Assembly: GCF_963678635.1 (NCBI RefSeq)
Contig: NC_087062.1
Span: 11,268,670-11,332,669, forward strand
DNA from: Symsagittifera roscoffensis
Taxonomy: Eukaryota > Xenacoelomorpha > Acoela > Convolutidae
Direction of reading: 5' to 3'
Length of the DNA: 64,000 nucleotides
Under the pieces are notes generated by a model. That model searched no databases. It had not been told where the DNA came from and saw nothing but the letters and a program-made list of their open reading frames with translations. A program made the position numbers and the translations under genes. Each line of letters starts with the position of its first letter. Position 1 is the first letter of the stretch. Below are positions 1 through 8,760 of this stretch, one piece after another.

Positions 1-423
1 AACTCAAGTGCGAGAAACATTCTCTGGAGTTTTTCTGGCACGAATGGACATCCCAATCCAAGTCTGGCACATGGTGGAAGTGATTCGAAGGGATTTCAAC
101 GAACATCATATGATGCAAGTTCCCATCACAGAAAACCAACTTGGAATAATGAAAACGATGGCGGAAGTTTCCGATCATGTGGGAATGAACTTCCCCAAGA
201 TTCCTGACTCAAAATTTGTAGCTCAACCAGTCGACGACTTCTTCTTTCCGTAAGGAAGCAGGATCAGCCGAAAACCTCATCACAATAGATGAAGATGAGG
301 GTTTCTCAGAAACAATGTCGCCTCAAAACACTCCTCCACAACAACCACCAGCAATGGAACCTCGTCAAGCTCTGCGTTCTAAAGAGACCCTCCAGAACTC
401 TTCTGCTGCTCGACAGGTCTTTG
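1..423 (+). pseudogene. C-terminal fragment of an unrecognised protein, one frameshift
   Basis: An open frame enters from the left edge and runs to a stop at 251-253. Shifting by one base there, the reading continues in another frame to a stop at 421-423 with an acidic, then Pro/Gln-rich tail (residues such as ITIDEDEG and PPQQPPAMEP). A polyadenylation-like AATAAA lies at 440-445. The first part has a protein-like composition (Met/His-rich, few Ser) and ends in a Phe run. I do not recognise the family. It may be the end of a transposon protein or of a host gene whose body lies outside the window. The frameshift at about 250 suggests decay, or a sequencing indel. Confidence 0.4.
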
Positions 424-664
424 ATTAAATGTTTTTGTAAATAAATGTTGTTTGGTATTGACTTCGTTTTCTGTAATTAATAAATTTCATCAAATTCCTT
501 TTAATTATGAGAATAGATGAGAGGTTCAAAGGAAACCATTGAAAAAAAATGGAACTTAATTTAGTGCTCCGAACTCGCACATGTGTTAAGAAACTTGAAT
601 AATTATTGCACACATATTCGGAAAAACACTAGAAAAGTTGTACACAAGTAAAAAGTTACCTAAT

Positions 665-1165
665 GATTTTTGCATCTTGTCAAAAAACTCACACTTTTTT
701 AGCACTTTGTAGAAAAAATTGAAACACTTTTCGCATTTTATCGAAAAAGTAAAACACTTTTCGCATTTTGTCGAGAAAAGCGAAACACTTTTTGCATTTG
801 TAGGCAAAAAGTGAAACACTTTTTGCATCTTGTTAAAAAAAGTGAAATACGTTTCGCATCTTTTCAAAAAAAGTTGAAACACTTTTCGCATTTTATCGAA
901 AAATGTAAAACACTTTTCGCAAATGGTCGAAAAAAGTGAAACATTTTTCGCATCTTGTTAAAAAAAGTGAAACACTTTTTCGTCTTGTCAAAAGAAATTG
1001 AAACAATTTTTGCTTTGTCAAAAAAACTGATACACTTTTCGCATTTTGTCAAACAAATTGAATACTTTTTACAACTTGTTAAGAAAATTGACTTGTTTTT
1101 TTTTTTGCAACTTTTTGAAAATCAAAAGAAATATTTTTTTTGCAAACTTTTTGACAACCGTAAAT
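665..1165. repeat. 31-bp minisatellite, degenerate, about 15 units
   Basis: The motif 'aaacacttttcgcat' recurs every 30-32 bases, followed by a variable 'ttgtc(g/a)aaaaaagtg' segment. Units are clear from about 700 to 1060 and become degenerate to about 1165. Apparent open frames on either strand here (Phe/Lys/Cys-rich on the minus strand) are by-products of a period close to a multiple of three and are not genes. Confidence 0.85.
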
Positions 1166-1174
1166 TTTTTTTCT

Positions 1175-1618
1175 TCATCGAAGTTTTTGGTAATTTCGTA
1201 AACATGTGAGAGGAAATAGATAGATTATCAAACGTTTTTTTCTTGAAACATTGATATGATCACTATTTACAAATCCATAACCATCAATAAAACAGTCAAT
1301 TCTTTTCAGCAAATCATGTTCATATTTTGAGTTTTGTACTTTAGGAACTCTTTCTAGAAAAGCTGAACCAATAGTTTGTGTGGAAGCTAGTTTCTGGTTA
1401 AAACATAAAAAGTGACGTTTGAATTTTTTGCGTAACTGTCTTTTCTTTGCAACACTTGGCATTTTTTCTGCTCCTTTCCATTTCAAATTGTGATGAACAG
1501 CGCGGTCAAGTTGATTGAAAACTTCACCAGTTGATGAAATAACATTCGAAAAAAATCTGTATTTGTACAGAGTGTAAAGACAATCAATAATTTGGTATTT
1601 GAAATGGAAATTACCCAA
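1175..1618 (-). CDS. Unrecognised open frame, possibly a relic exon
   Basis: A minus-strand frame of about 147 codons has mixed composition with a basic central part (KKRQLRKKFKRH) and no low-complexity bias, unlike the flanking minisatellite. The frame stays open upstream for about a dozen codons before a stop near 1660. No signal peptide, membrane segment or known motif is visible. It lies next to relic Polinton ORFs but on the opposite strand. It could be a fragment of a transposon protein or chance. The last 30 or so residues overlap sequence that looks non-coding. Confidence 0.3.
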   Translation of the reverse strand: MGNFHFKYQIIDCLYTLYKYRFFSNVISSTGEVFNQLDRAVHHNLKWKGAEKMPSVAKKRQLRKKFKRHFLCFNQKLASTQTIGSAFLERVPKVQNSKYEHDLLKRIDCFIDGYGFVNSDHINVSRKKRLIIYLFPLTCLRNYQKLR

Positions 1619-1659
1619 TCGTTGTAAAATTTGATCGAAAGAAGTATGTGGAACTTACA

Positions 1660-2035
1660 ATTTTCCAACGAACAGTAGGAATTGTGGGTAGAGACAAAAA
1701 AATTACTGGTAACTATATACTTTTTGTGAAAATCACTGGAAACGGAAATAAATAGCGATTTTTGACAATACTCTGATTAAAAACTGGGAAGAGCTTGACA
1801 CATAGCTGCAGCCATCTGGAACAATGTTTTTGCTGAGAATTGTGGATTCATATAGGAACACTAACACCTACACAATTCCATATTTGGAAAGTTCACTCAA
1901 AACTTCCAATTATAGTTCTTTTTCCTTTTATGGTTAAGTGAATGACTTTTATTGTTTACTTCCAATTTCATTTAAACTCAAAAACATTTCTCTCAATTCT
2001 TTTCATCTGATCAGTCTGTTCTCCTATTGAAAAAT
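1660..2035. other. Non-coding stretch, nothing recognised
   Basis: AT-rich sequence between two relic ORFs. No repeat, splice pattern or RNA gene is visible. Confidence 0.5.
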
Positions 2036-2545
2036 GTACTCAAAAGAAGACACTAGTCCCAATTACCTTGAATTCTCATAAAATCAAACAAGAATTGGTA
2101 GATTTGCTTGGTCCTAAAAATCCTACAGAGGGAAATTTATTTTGAACCCTGCTTTCAACTATTCAAGAAAAATGAGTTGGGACATCTCGAAAAAAAGACA
2201 GCAAGTCTTTCTTGGTGAAAAAGAAGGAGAAGCAATCTCGGCAATTAGAAATACTGTTATTCACGTTGCTGAAAACCTTGAACTCGTTCCTATAATGGAA
2301 CTCACTTCTGACAGGGAGTCAACTATGGATCAGGAGCTTGCCAACTGCAACAAAGTATAAGACATCGCAACTTACAATAGAAGACAAGTTTGTGGCATGA
2401 TCAAGAGGTACAATGTTAACAAACCTCCCTACATTCAGTTTCGACTGTTCACCGCAAAAGAGAATGAAGAAATAAAACAAGTTGCTTATGTCAACTATGC
2501 TTTGACCAAAATCAAAGAACTGTCCCAAATTTTGGGGACTTTATG
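2036..2545 (+). pseudogene. Unrecognised relic ORF at the left part of the Polinton
   Basis: Coding-like sequence reads from about 2036 in one frame, shifts near 2140, then continues to a stop at 2358-2360 and on in the same frame to a stop at about 2545. That gives roughly 165 residues with one frameshift and one in-frame stop. The tail is charged and helical (YVNYALTKIKELSQ). It precedes the other Polinton ORFs on the same strand, so I infer it is an accessory gene of that element. I do not recognise the family. Confidence 0.4.
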
Positions 2546-2786
2546 ATTGTTGAGAACTGTAATGTACAATAAATTGTGTTTTTTGTCTTGTAATTTAACT
2601 ATTTATCCTCAAAATCATTTTTCATTTAGTATTGGCGTTGAACAGTATGAGTTGGAATGTTGGTTTTTCAAGAAATTTAATATTAAAACTTCACAATAAG
2701 TTGGGACTTTTTCATATTGTTCTTGAAGAAAAGTCCCAAAAAGTTTCAGTAACAATTATAGAATTACAAAATTAACCAAACTTGCA

Positions 2787-3420
2787 GAATTTGGACGTAG
2801 ACTCACAAATATCTCATTTTGAGTGGATTCTGAATAATGGTAGAAAAATTCACATAAGATACAGATCTGATACTAAAAAAAAAAACTTGTAGAATATCGT
2901 AGAAATGGAAATCAATGGAAAAATAATCAACCTTTACAACTACAAAGAGAAGAATATGATAAATTACTCGATAAGCTTCCTTCATTACTAGGTTATATCG
3001 AGACCTTCAAAAAATCTTGCATAATTTTTGACGAATGCACTGTAGAAAATGAACGTACAGAATTTGAATGAAATTCTAAGAATTTTTGAGATTATTAAGC
3101 AAGATTTCTCATCAATAACAAAAAGAAAAAATTTATTTCTTTGTACCTGTATTATTTTGGACCCGGACATAAATTTAAAAGAATTGGACCAAAAATTTCC
3201 TTTTGGAGGACTAATTGGATACGGAAATTCCTGTATGGATTACTTTTTTGCAAACTCCAAAATTCTTAAGCTACATGCAATTCTAGATGACTCTAATGGA
3301 TCTGTGAAATCTACTACAAAAAGGACCTGGGTTTTGTTATGTTGCACCTAGTCTCCCCAGTTCATGCTTTCTTGGTCACGTGACTGGATTATTTTTCTGT
3401 TTATATGTTAAAATATTTGC
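2787..3420 (+). pseudogene. Relic Polinton accessory ORF(s), function unknown
   Basis: Two coding-like segments lie here. Frame-shifted pieces at 2787-3045 include the motifs HIRYRSD and REEYDKLLDKLPSLLGYI. The second, read from 3049 to about 3345, includes GYGNSCMDYFF and KLHAILDD, then shifts near 3315 into a frame reading GPGFCYVAPSLPS. The style, strand and position match conserved but uncharacterised ORFs of animal Polintons. At least three frameshifts are required. I cannot tell whether this was one protein or two, and I assign no function. Confidence 0.5.
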
Positions 3421-3444
3421 TTCATCAGTATATGCATTGTTTGA

Positions 3445-3894
3445 ATGAGTCTCGTTGTTTTGGATATTGAATATAATGAAAACAAAATAGCGAAAGAAAT
3501 TGCAATTTATAAGGATGGACAAACTGTTGGATATTTTTTTCTTCCTCCCAAAAAATTCAAACCAACATCCCAATCTTCTTGGTGTACAAAGAATCTTTAT
3601 GAAATTAATTGGAGCAGTGGTTATGAAAAACTTACTGAACTTGAAAAAATATTGAAAAATCTAGAAGCCACAGTAACGGAATTTTTTGCAAAAGGTTATG
3701 AAAAATGTAAGAGTCTGTCAGAATTTTTGGAAGCAAAGATTATTCATTTGGATGACTACGCTTGCCCTAAAATTCAGTTTTTGATATTCAAAGATGAAGA
3801 AAAGGATTGGAGGTGTAGCAACTACCCATTTCGTCATGCAAAAACTCTTCACTGTGCAGAAAGAAAAGCATTTGCCTACGGAACATGGACTTGA
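3445..3894 (+). CDS. Conserved Polinton-associated protein of unknown function
   Basis: An intact frame of 149 residues starts at ATG 3445 with MSLVVLDIEYNENKIAKE. It has a Pro/Lys-rich segment (FLPPKKFKPTSQ), a central charged helix and a C-terminal Cys/His-containing part (HLDDYACPK, HCAERKAFAYG). I recall very similar proteins in other animal Polinton copies, always uncharacterised. The start 'VVLDIEY' resembles the first motif of DEDD-type 3'-5' exonucleases, and the other acidic residues (HLDDY, KDEEKDW) could fit. This is only a suggestion. It is one of the few ORFs of the element still open from start to stop. Confidence 0.65.
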   Translation: MSLVVLDIEYNENKIAKEIAIYKDGQTVGYFFLPPKKFKPTSQSSWCTKNLYEINWSSGYEKLTELEKILKNLEATVTEFFAKGYEKCKSLSEFLEAKIIHLDDYACPKIQFLIFKDEEKDWRCSNYPFRHAKTLHCAERKAFAYGTWT

Positions 3895-3993
3895 TGTTTT
3901 TTTTCACAAATTGTAAATTATAATAATCTAAATGTACTACCTTTTTCGAACTTCAATTAAATTTCATTGTCAACTATTTCTTTTTAGAATTAA

Positions 3994-4259
3994 GATGGTC
4001 GATCAAAGTGACAAGCCCGTAAATTAAGGAAATTTTTGTTTTTGATGAAGAAAATCATGAACGAAAATCATGGAAATTGTTTGGACCTACATGTAATAGA
4101 TCTCTTTTAGTTTTTTTGTGCAAATTTTTTGTTATAGTTTTGATGCTAGTATGTGCAATCGTTCGAATTATGTTATCCACAACATGTGAAGAAACAAGAG
4201 TTTGGGTAGCTATCTTATCAAGTACAGTCGGTTGTATTCTACCTTCTCCAAAGCTATGA
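3994..4259 (+). pseudogene. Small membrane protein of the Polinton, one frameshift
   Basis: The likely start is ATG 3994 (MVDQSDKPV). The frame breaks near 4026 and resumes as IFVFDEENHERKSWKLFGPTC, followed by a clear hydrophobic segment (LVFLCKFFVIVLMLVCAIV), a short polar loop with a Cys, and a second hydrophobic stretch (VWVAILSSTVGCIL), ending PSPKL. This arrangement of one or two membrane spans directly before the ATPase is typical of animal Polintons. Its stop (TGA 4257-4259) overlaps the ATG of the next ORF at 4256, an ATGA overlap suggesting coupled translation in the ancestral element. The function is unknown; a virion membrane protein is possible. Confidence 0.6.
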
Positions 4260-5082
4260 ATAAATTAATATCTACCAAAAACTAATTTTTATTTCCCTAG
4301 TTGGACCAAGTGGATCTGGAAAATCTCATCTTATTTTTGAGTGGTTGAAAATTGGTACTTTTCAACCAGAGTTCGACAAAGTTTTTTCTTTTTATCGACC
4401 TTATCAACCTCTTTATTGTCAAATGCAAAGAAAAAACCTTAAATTTATCCGAGGAATAGATTTTGACTTGATTGAAAATCTTCCCAATAACGGAACTAAA
4501 TTTTTGCTTATATTTGATGATTCTTGTGAAAAAATTTCAAACTCCAAACAATTTGTAAAAATTGCTACTGCTGGGAGACACAGGGGGCTGAATACAATAT
4601 ACATCAAACACAATTTTTTTCATCAAGCAAATTAGGAAGAGAGTTACAAAATACACACATAGTCTTGTTCAAGTCGCCGAGGGATATTTTACAAATCAAT
4701 ACATTAAGTCAACAACTAGGTCTAGGATCTCAATTGAAAGAGTGGTATCAAGATGCAACATCCGTTCCCTATGGTCATTTACTTATTGATTTAACCCCAA
4801 AAACAGTTGATTCACTTAGGTGTTGCTCTAATAGTGGCTCAGTTCCAACAAAATTTTACTTACCAGCTGGAATAGAGACAAAGTTTTTGGACGATGAGAA
4901 CACAATACGTCTCTATTCTCCCAGTATTTCAAAAATTTTCCCTAGGGCTTCGAAAACAACTCATTCTTAATTGCCCAAAAGATTTCATTCAGTTTCTGAG
5001 CGAGTGTTTAGTAAACCTATTAAGAGGAGAACTTTGTGATCTTCGGAAAAAAGACGTAGTAAAATATCGAAAATTTTTTTAG
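4256..5082 (+). pseudogene. Polinton DNA-packaging ATPase (FtsK/HerA superfamily), frameshifted
   Basis: After ATG 4256 and an early frameshift (about 4282) the sequence reads ISLVGPSGSGKSHLIFEWLK, a perfect Walker A P-loop (GPSGSGKS) of a genome-packaging ATPase. Walker B follows as FLLIFDDS, then the sensor-like segment ATAGRHRGLNTIYIKHN, typical of the family. A frameshift near 4632 moves reading into a frame continuing through LFKSPRDILQINTLSQQLGLG, to a stop at 4968-4970. A basic tail can be followed in frame to about 5035. The enzyme would pump element DNA into the capsid. Key motifs are intact but the reading frame is not, so this copy cannot make a full protein. Confidence 0.8.
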
Positions 5083-5190
5083 AACTAACACAAAAAGAAC
5101 TCCTCTACACAAAAGAAGAATTTTTTCAAGTTCAACTAAAGGGTTATAATTGATATCTATCATCACCCCTTTTGTCATTAAACGACTGAC
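4894..5190 (+). pseudogene. Small basic helical Polinton protein overlapping the ATPase tail
   Basis: A second coding frame overlaps the 3' end of the ATPase. ATG 4894 leads to the helical stretch KDFIQFLSECLVNLLRGEL and a basic part (DLRKKDVVKYRK). After a shift near 5078 it reads RTPLHKRRIFSSSTKGL, then a stop and ISIITPFVIKRLT. The pattern (two short helices, Lys/Arg-rich middle, hydrophobic end) is that of a very common small ORF of animal Polintons whose role is not established. It resembles a DNA-condensing or scaffold-type protein in composition only. The overlap with the ATPase frame is itself notable. Confidence 0.5.
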
Positions 5191-5195
5191 ATAGT

Positions 5196-5605
5196 ATGGA
5201 AGAGTTTGTTTTAATTCCGTACTCAGTTTATCAATCACAAAGTACACTTTCAAGAAAACGAAAATTGGAGCAAAAACAAGAAAAATGGGAGATTGTAGCA
5301 AAAAATTCGATTCTGTTTACAGTGCAGTAAATGCGAGGTTGAAAACGAGTAACAAAAAGCACATTATTGATTTAATTTTGAATTCTCCGAGAATTAAACT
5401 CAGCCGGTCAGACAATATTTTATTAGAGAATCGAGATACAAAAGAATTTATTGAAGACTTTGTGTGTGCACTAAAGCAAAAAAACACCGATTTTCCAGAT
5501 ATTTACTTTATTATATTGGAAGCAACTCAACTTCCTCCTAAACTTGTTATTAACAAGAAAGCCAAAGCAAAAGATAGAGGAATTTGGATCCCTTCCAAAA
5601 TCTGA
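5196..5605 (+). pseudogene. Polinton ORF with basic coiled N-terminus, function unknown
   Basis: ATG 5196 begins MEEFVLIPYSVYQSQ, followed by a Lys/Glu-rich coiled segment (RKRKLEQKQEKWEIV). After a frameshift near 5296 the frame starting at 5285 carries on with KKHIIDLILNSPRIKLS, RDTKEFIEDFV and FIILEATQLPP to a stop at 5603-5605. The order and composition match a conserved animal Polinton ORF that precedes the integrase. No enzymatic motif is seen. The conserved block (LILNSPRIKLSRSDNILLENR-like) looks like a folded domain and could be a structural or DNA-binding component. Confidence 0.55.
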
Positions 5606-6509
5606 AAAAGTGAGACTAAACAGGTTGTATACTAGGGGCAGAGCTGTGTACGGTTCTTTTCAAAACTTAATCGAGTTGTTTATCAAAAAAAATGTAGAAA
5701 AGTTTTTACAAACCAAGACATCGTATACAAAATTTGGCCCACCAATCAGATATTTCCGAAGACTTCAAGCTTTTTCTAAATATATCAATGAAACCTGGTG
5801 TATGGACTTGGCTTTTGTAGACAAGTTAGCTAGTCAAAATAATGGAGTCAAGTTTTTTTTAGTTGCTTTAGATATTTTTCGAGATTTTTCAGAGTTCAAA
5901 CAAAAAAACAAAGTATGCCAAAGACACTTTGCAAGCTTTCAGAAAAATGATATCTCGAAAAAACACTCCCGAAAAACTTTGGGTTGATAAAGAAACAGAA
6001 TATGGGGGAATTTTAAAAAATTTTGCAAGGAGAAAGACATTGAACTTTACTCAACAATGACTAAAACAAAAGCTGCATTTGCAGAGAGAGCAATTCAGTC
6101 ATTAAAACATATAATATATCGTTACATTGAAGATCATGGTGAAACATTTGTCCCGAAATTGCAGCAATTTGTTTCTACCTTGAACTGCCGCAAAAATCGA
6201 TCAATTGGAAAATCTCCCAGTGATGTAAAAAACAGTGATTTTTTATTAATATTGTATAACAAATCATTCAAGAAAAATACTAAACCAAAATTCAAAATTG
6301 GTGATAGAGTTAGACTTTCGAAAAATGATTATCCGTTCCCAAAAGGATACAAGCCACAGTTTACAGATAAAATGTTTGAAGTTTCCGAAATATCTACAAA
6401 AGAACCTCCTACATACATCATCAAACATCTCGAAAAAGAAGAAATTATAGGAAAATTTTATAAAAAAGAGCTGAGAAAATGTTCAGATCAAAGGCAAGTC
6501 ATTTTTTAA
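5590..6509 (+). pseudogene. Polinton retroviral-type integrase (rve), frameshifted
   Basis: The integrase catalyses insertion of the element DNA. The first segment (5590-5890) contains the catalytic-core start WCMDLAFVDKLA with the first Asp. Two frameshifts at about 5890-5925 lead to KLWVDKETEYGG with the second Asp (about 5972), and another near 6025 leads to AFAERAIQSLKHIIYRYI with the catalytic Glu (about 6085). The C-terminal part (FKIGDRVRLSKNDYPFPKGY ... PPTYIIKHL) is the SH3/chromo-like region usual for Polinton integrases. All three DDE residues persist. The frameshifts inactivate it. No HHCC zinc motif was found upstream. Confidence 0.85.
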
Positions 6510-6510
6510 A

Positions 6511-7285
6511 TTGAATTTCTATCGATCAGTTGTCATGGTTTTTTTTACTATTGAGCTAGTTTTTAATGCTTTTTTGAACTGTTATCCGAATAATAGTCTT
6601 AGTTCCTTTACAAATTTTCTAGCGGAACAAATACATCTAAAAGGAGGATGGGAGGTTGCTATTTCAGAAGTATCGTACCCTTCAATGTACCAAAACGTTA
6701 CGGAGGTAAAGTTTACTTTCATGGATGGACGAGAAAGTCCTGAGGAAAAAAGGATGATTCAACCGATGCATATTGAACCTGGATTGTATCCAAGTATTGT
6801 TGATATAGTTAAAGCCTTGAATGACAAAGTTCGAAAACGTGTAGGCGCACAAAAATATGAATAAAACGGAATTTATATATCAGTAGATAAGATTACACAA
6901 AAAATTGCCATTCATTTACCTGAGGATCAATCAGTGTTTATAATTCAAAGTGCTGATTTGAGACACATTTTTGGTTGTGATTTAGAACAAAATCAGACAG
7001 GTGTTATAATGAAAAGAAAAGGGCCACATTATCCTCAGTATTCTTACGACATTATAAGAATACATTCCCTAATGAATTATAGTGATATTATAGAATATAT
7101 TATAGTAGGTGATACAAAAATTCCCTAACTGGGTTGTATTCCTTTCATTTCCAAAGTAAAAATGGAGACATAATATCTACAGGACAGTACATGAATTATC
7201 AATAATTCACAAATCTACAATTTAAAAATTTATTGAAAAACTCTTTCCACAGCATAAAATTAGAGCTAAGGGATACTACGGGATA
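6511..7285 (+). pseudogene. Polinton minor capsid (penton-like) protein, interrupted
   Basis: The frame starts just after the integrase stop: a Leu/Phe-rich start, NNSLSSFTNFLAEQIHL, then GGWEVAISEVSYPSMYQNV. It has one in-frame stop at 6862-6864, continues through DLRHIFGCDL, KRKGPHYPQYSYDIIRIHSL and YIIVGDTKIP, then stops again and shifts to read NGDIISTGQYMNYQ, ending with SFHSIKLELRDTTG at about 7285. This is the single-jelly-roll 'YPNN...SSFTN / WEVAI.E.SYPS' protein seen next to the major capsid gene in Polintons and adintoviruses. It would form the vertices of the capsid. Two in-frame stops and a shift show decay. Confidence 0.75.
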
Positions 7286-7288
7286 GTC

Positions 7289-7996
7289 ATTGACTTGTTT
7301 ACTTGTGAAAAATCTTTACTGCCAAAAACCAAAGTTCGAATTAAACTATTTCGAGCTAGACCTAGTTTTTATATGCTGTCTGATAATCCAAATATTAGTC
7401 TGAAAATTGTCGATTGTTCACTGTTTACAAGAAGAATTTTAGTTGCTGAACCTAATCATCAATATTTGCAATGGAATCTGGAAATGGAACCTGCTCATTA
7501 CAATTACATGGAAACTAAAGCAAGAACCTTTATCATTCCGTCTCGTCAAAACCAGTTTAATCAGGAAAATGTTTTCAATGAAGCCCCAATCAGCAGGATA
7601 GCTGTTGCAATGGATACAAGTTTGGCTGTTGCGGGATCTTTTCATGAAAATCCTTTCAATTATCAACAATTTCATTTGAGAGAGCTTAGAATTGTTCGTG
7701 GCGGAAGAGCAATTATTTCATTAGATACAACTTCTACTTGTCCCTATGTTACAACAATGAAAGCAATGCAGTTTAACGAAGATTTTCCAGCTCTTTTTAT
7801 GGAAGATTTTCAAAATCACTACATTCTAGTTTTCGAACTGACTTCACTACAGGATGCAGCTGAAGAGTTGCATGCAGAACTTAGTGGAGAAAGCTTGAGA
7901 TTAGAAGTGTTTTTCCAGTTTCCCTTAGAGAAAGTAACGGAATTGATAGTCTTGGGAGAAGGAACATCAAACGTTCAAATTCAGAACCGTCGCTGA
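7289..7996 (+). pseudogene. Polinton major capsid protein, second half only
   Basis: A long open frame of about 233 codons reads from LFTCEKSLLPKTKVRIKLF, through the central FYMLSDNPNISLKIVDCSLF, a conserved NPFNYQQFHLRELRI-type segment, and NHYILVFELTSL, ending at 7996. These match the second jelly roll and C-terminus of the double-jelly-roll capsid protein. The first jelly roll is absent: only about four bases separate the end of the penton-like ORF from this fragment, so an internal deletion fused them. A tail rich in Glu, with EELHAELSGES, precedes the last strands. The fragment itself has no stop, so the deletion may be fairly recent. Confidence 0.7.
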
Positions 7997-7998
7997 AA

Positions 7999-8286
7999 AT
8001 GTTTAATTTTTTTGAGTTTTCAGGTTCCTATAAAAGTATTGTAACTTTTTTGGGACTTTTCTTTGTTATTATCTCTGTACTATCTATTTTGTTTTTCTTC
8101 AGACATAAAGCTCCAGTAAAAATAGAGAAGGAATGCTGTTTAGTTAGAAACCCGAGACACTTCTCCAACCTAGACTGTAAAACAGTGTTCAATAAACTTT
8201 GCCCACTACATAAGGCTTGTGTATGGACTTTGTTGATTCAATTCGTAAATGTGTGTAAGTCATTATTCTTTCTTTTTTTATCCTAA
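7999..8286 (+). CDS. Small single-pass membrane protein of the Polinton
   Basis: ATG 7999, one base after the capsid frame stop, opens a 95-codon frame with a strong membrane segment (IVTFLGLFFVIISVLSILFFF), then a basic Cys-containing stretch (KIEKECCLVRNPRHF) and a second hydrophobic run at the C-terminus. The tail after about residue 85 is rich in Phe/Leu and may be out of frame. Its position between capsid and protease suggests a structural or membrane-associated virion component. I recognise no family. Confidence 0.5.
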   Translation: MFNFFEFSGSYKSIVTFLGLFFVIISVLSILFFFRHKAPVKIEKECCLVRNPRHFSNLDCKTVFNKLCPLHKACVWTLLIQFVNVCKSLFFLFLS

Positions 8287-8336
8287 AGTACACTATCAAA
8301 ATATCAGTTTCTTTTTTAATTGTAAATCAGCCTACA

Positions 8337-8750
8337 ATGGCAAAGATGGATAATTTTCCACTTCTACAAATTATTGAAAGAGTTCCAGAGCTCAGTTTTA
8401 AGTACATGGGATCATACCCTTCTGATACAGTACCTCAACTAACAAAATACTCTTTTGCAATTATTAACTCAGCCCAAAGCAATGATAGAGGAGAACACTG
8501 GATTATAATTGCTCGGCTGGATAAAAGCTACTACTTTGCTGATTCTTTGGAAAGAAAGAGATCAACTCACCCCTTTTTGACAAAAAAAGTTTCGACGAAT
8601 GGTTCCTCGAAAGCTACAAAAGATTGATAATTTGTGTAGATTTCACGCAATTTATTCAGCATTTCTTCTTTTTAAATTCTTCCAGAAGAATTTGAATAGT
8701 GTTCATGATGTGCATGTTTTGAATTTTATCAGTAATTTTATGTAACAGTG
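8337..8750 (+). pseudogene. Polinton adenain-like cysteine protease (Ulp1/C5 fold), frameshifted
   Basis: ATG 8337 starts MAKMDNFPLLQIIERV. The catalytic His block is GEHWIIIARLDKSYYFADSL, where the His and the Asp of FADSL are two members of the triad. The frame breaks near 8575 and coding continues in shifted frames: SFDEWFLESYKR, then NLCRFHAIYSAFLLFKFF with the nucleophilic Cys at about 8634, ending VLNFISNFM with a stop at about 8745. The protease would mature capsid proteins. All three catalytic residues remain but two frameshifts separate them. Confidence 0.8.
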
Positions 8751-8760
8751 CATTTTTTAA

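Larger units (their letters stand above)
2036..8760 (+). mobile_element. Degenerate Maverick/Polinton (adintovirus-like) element
   Basis: A run of same-strand ORFs in the style of the large self-synthesising DNA transposons/virophage-like Polintons: packaging ATPase, retroviral-type integrase, minor capsid (penton), major capsid and adenain-like protease, interspersed with conserved small ORFs. At least ten frameshifts or in-frame stops are needed to read through it, so it is a dead copy. No protein-primed DNA polymerase B is visible anywhere in the window, and the first half of the major capsid gene is missing. I could not identify terminal inverted repeats, so both borders are approximate. 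The left border may lie further left. Confidence 0.8.

Noticed and set aside
245-262. A 12-base GT...AG segment that would restore the frame if it were an intron
   Set aside because: Far too short for a spliceosomal intron, and removing it does not give the frame needed; a one-base frameshift explains the break better.
665-1165. Regularly spaced repeat that could suggest a CRISPR array
   Set aside because: The 31-bp units are directly tandem with no unique spacers, and this is animal nuclear DNA; it is a minisatellite.
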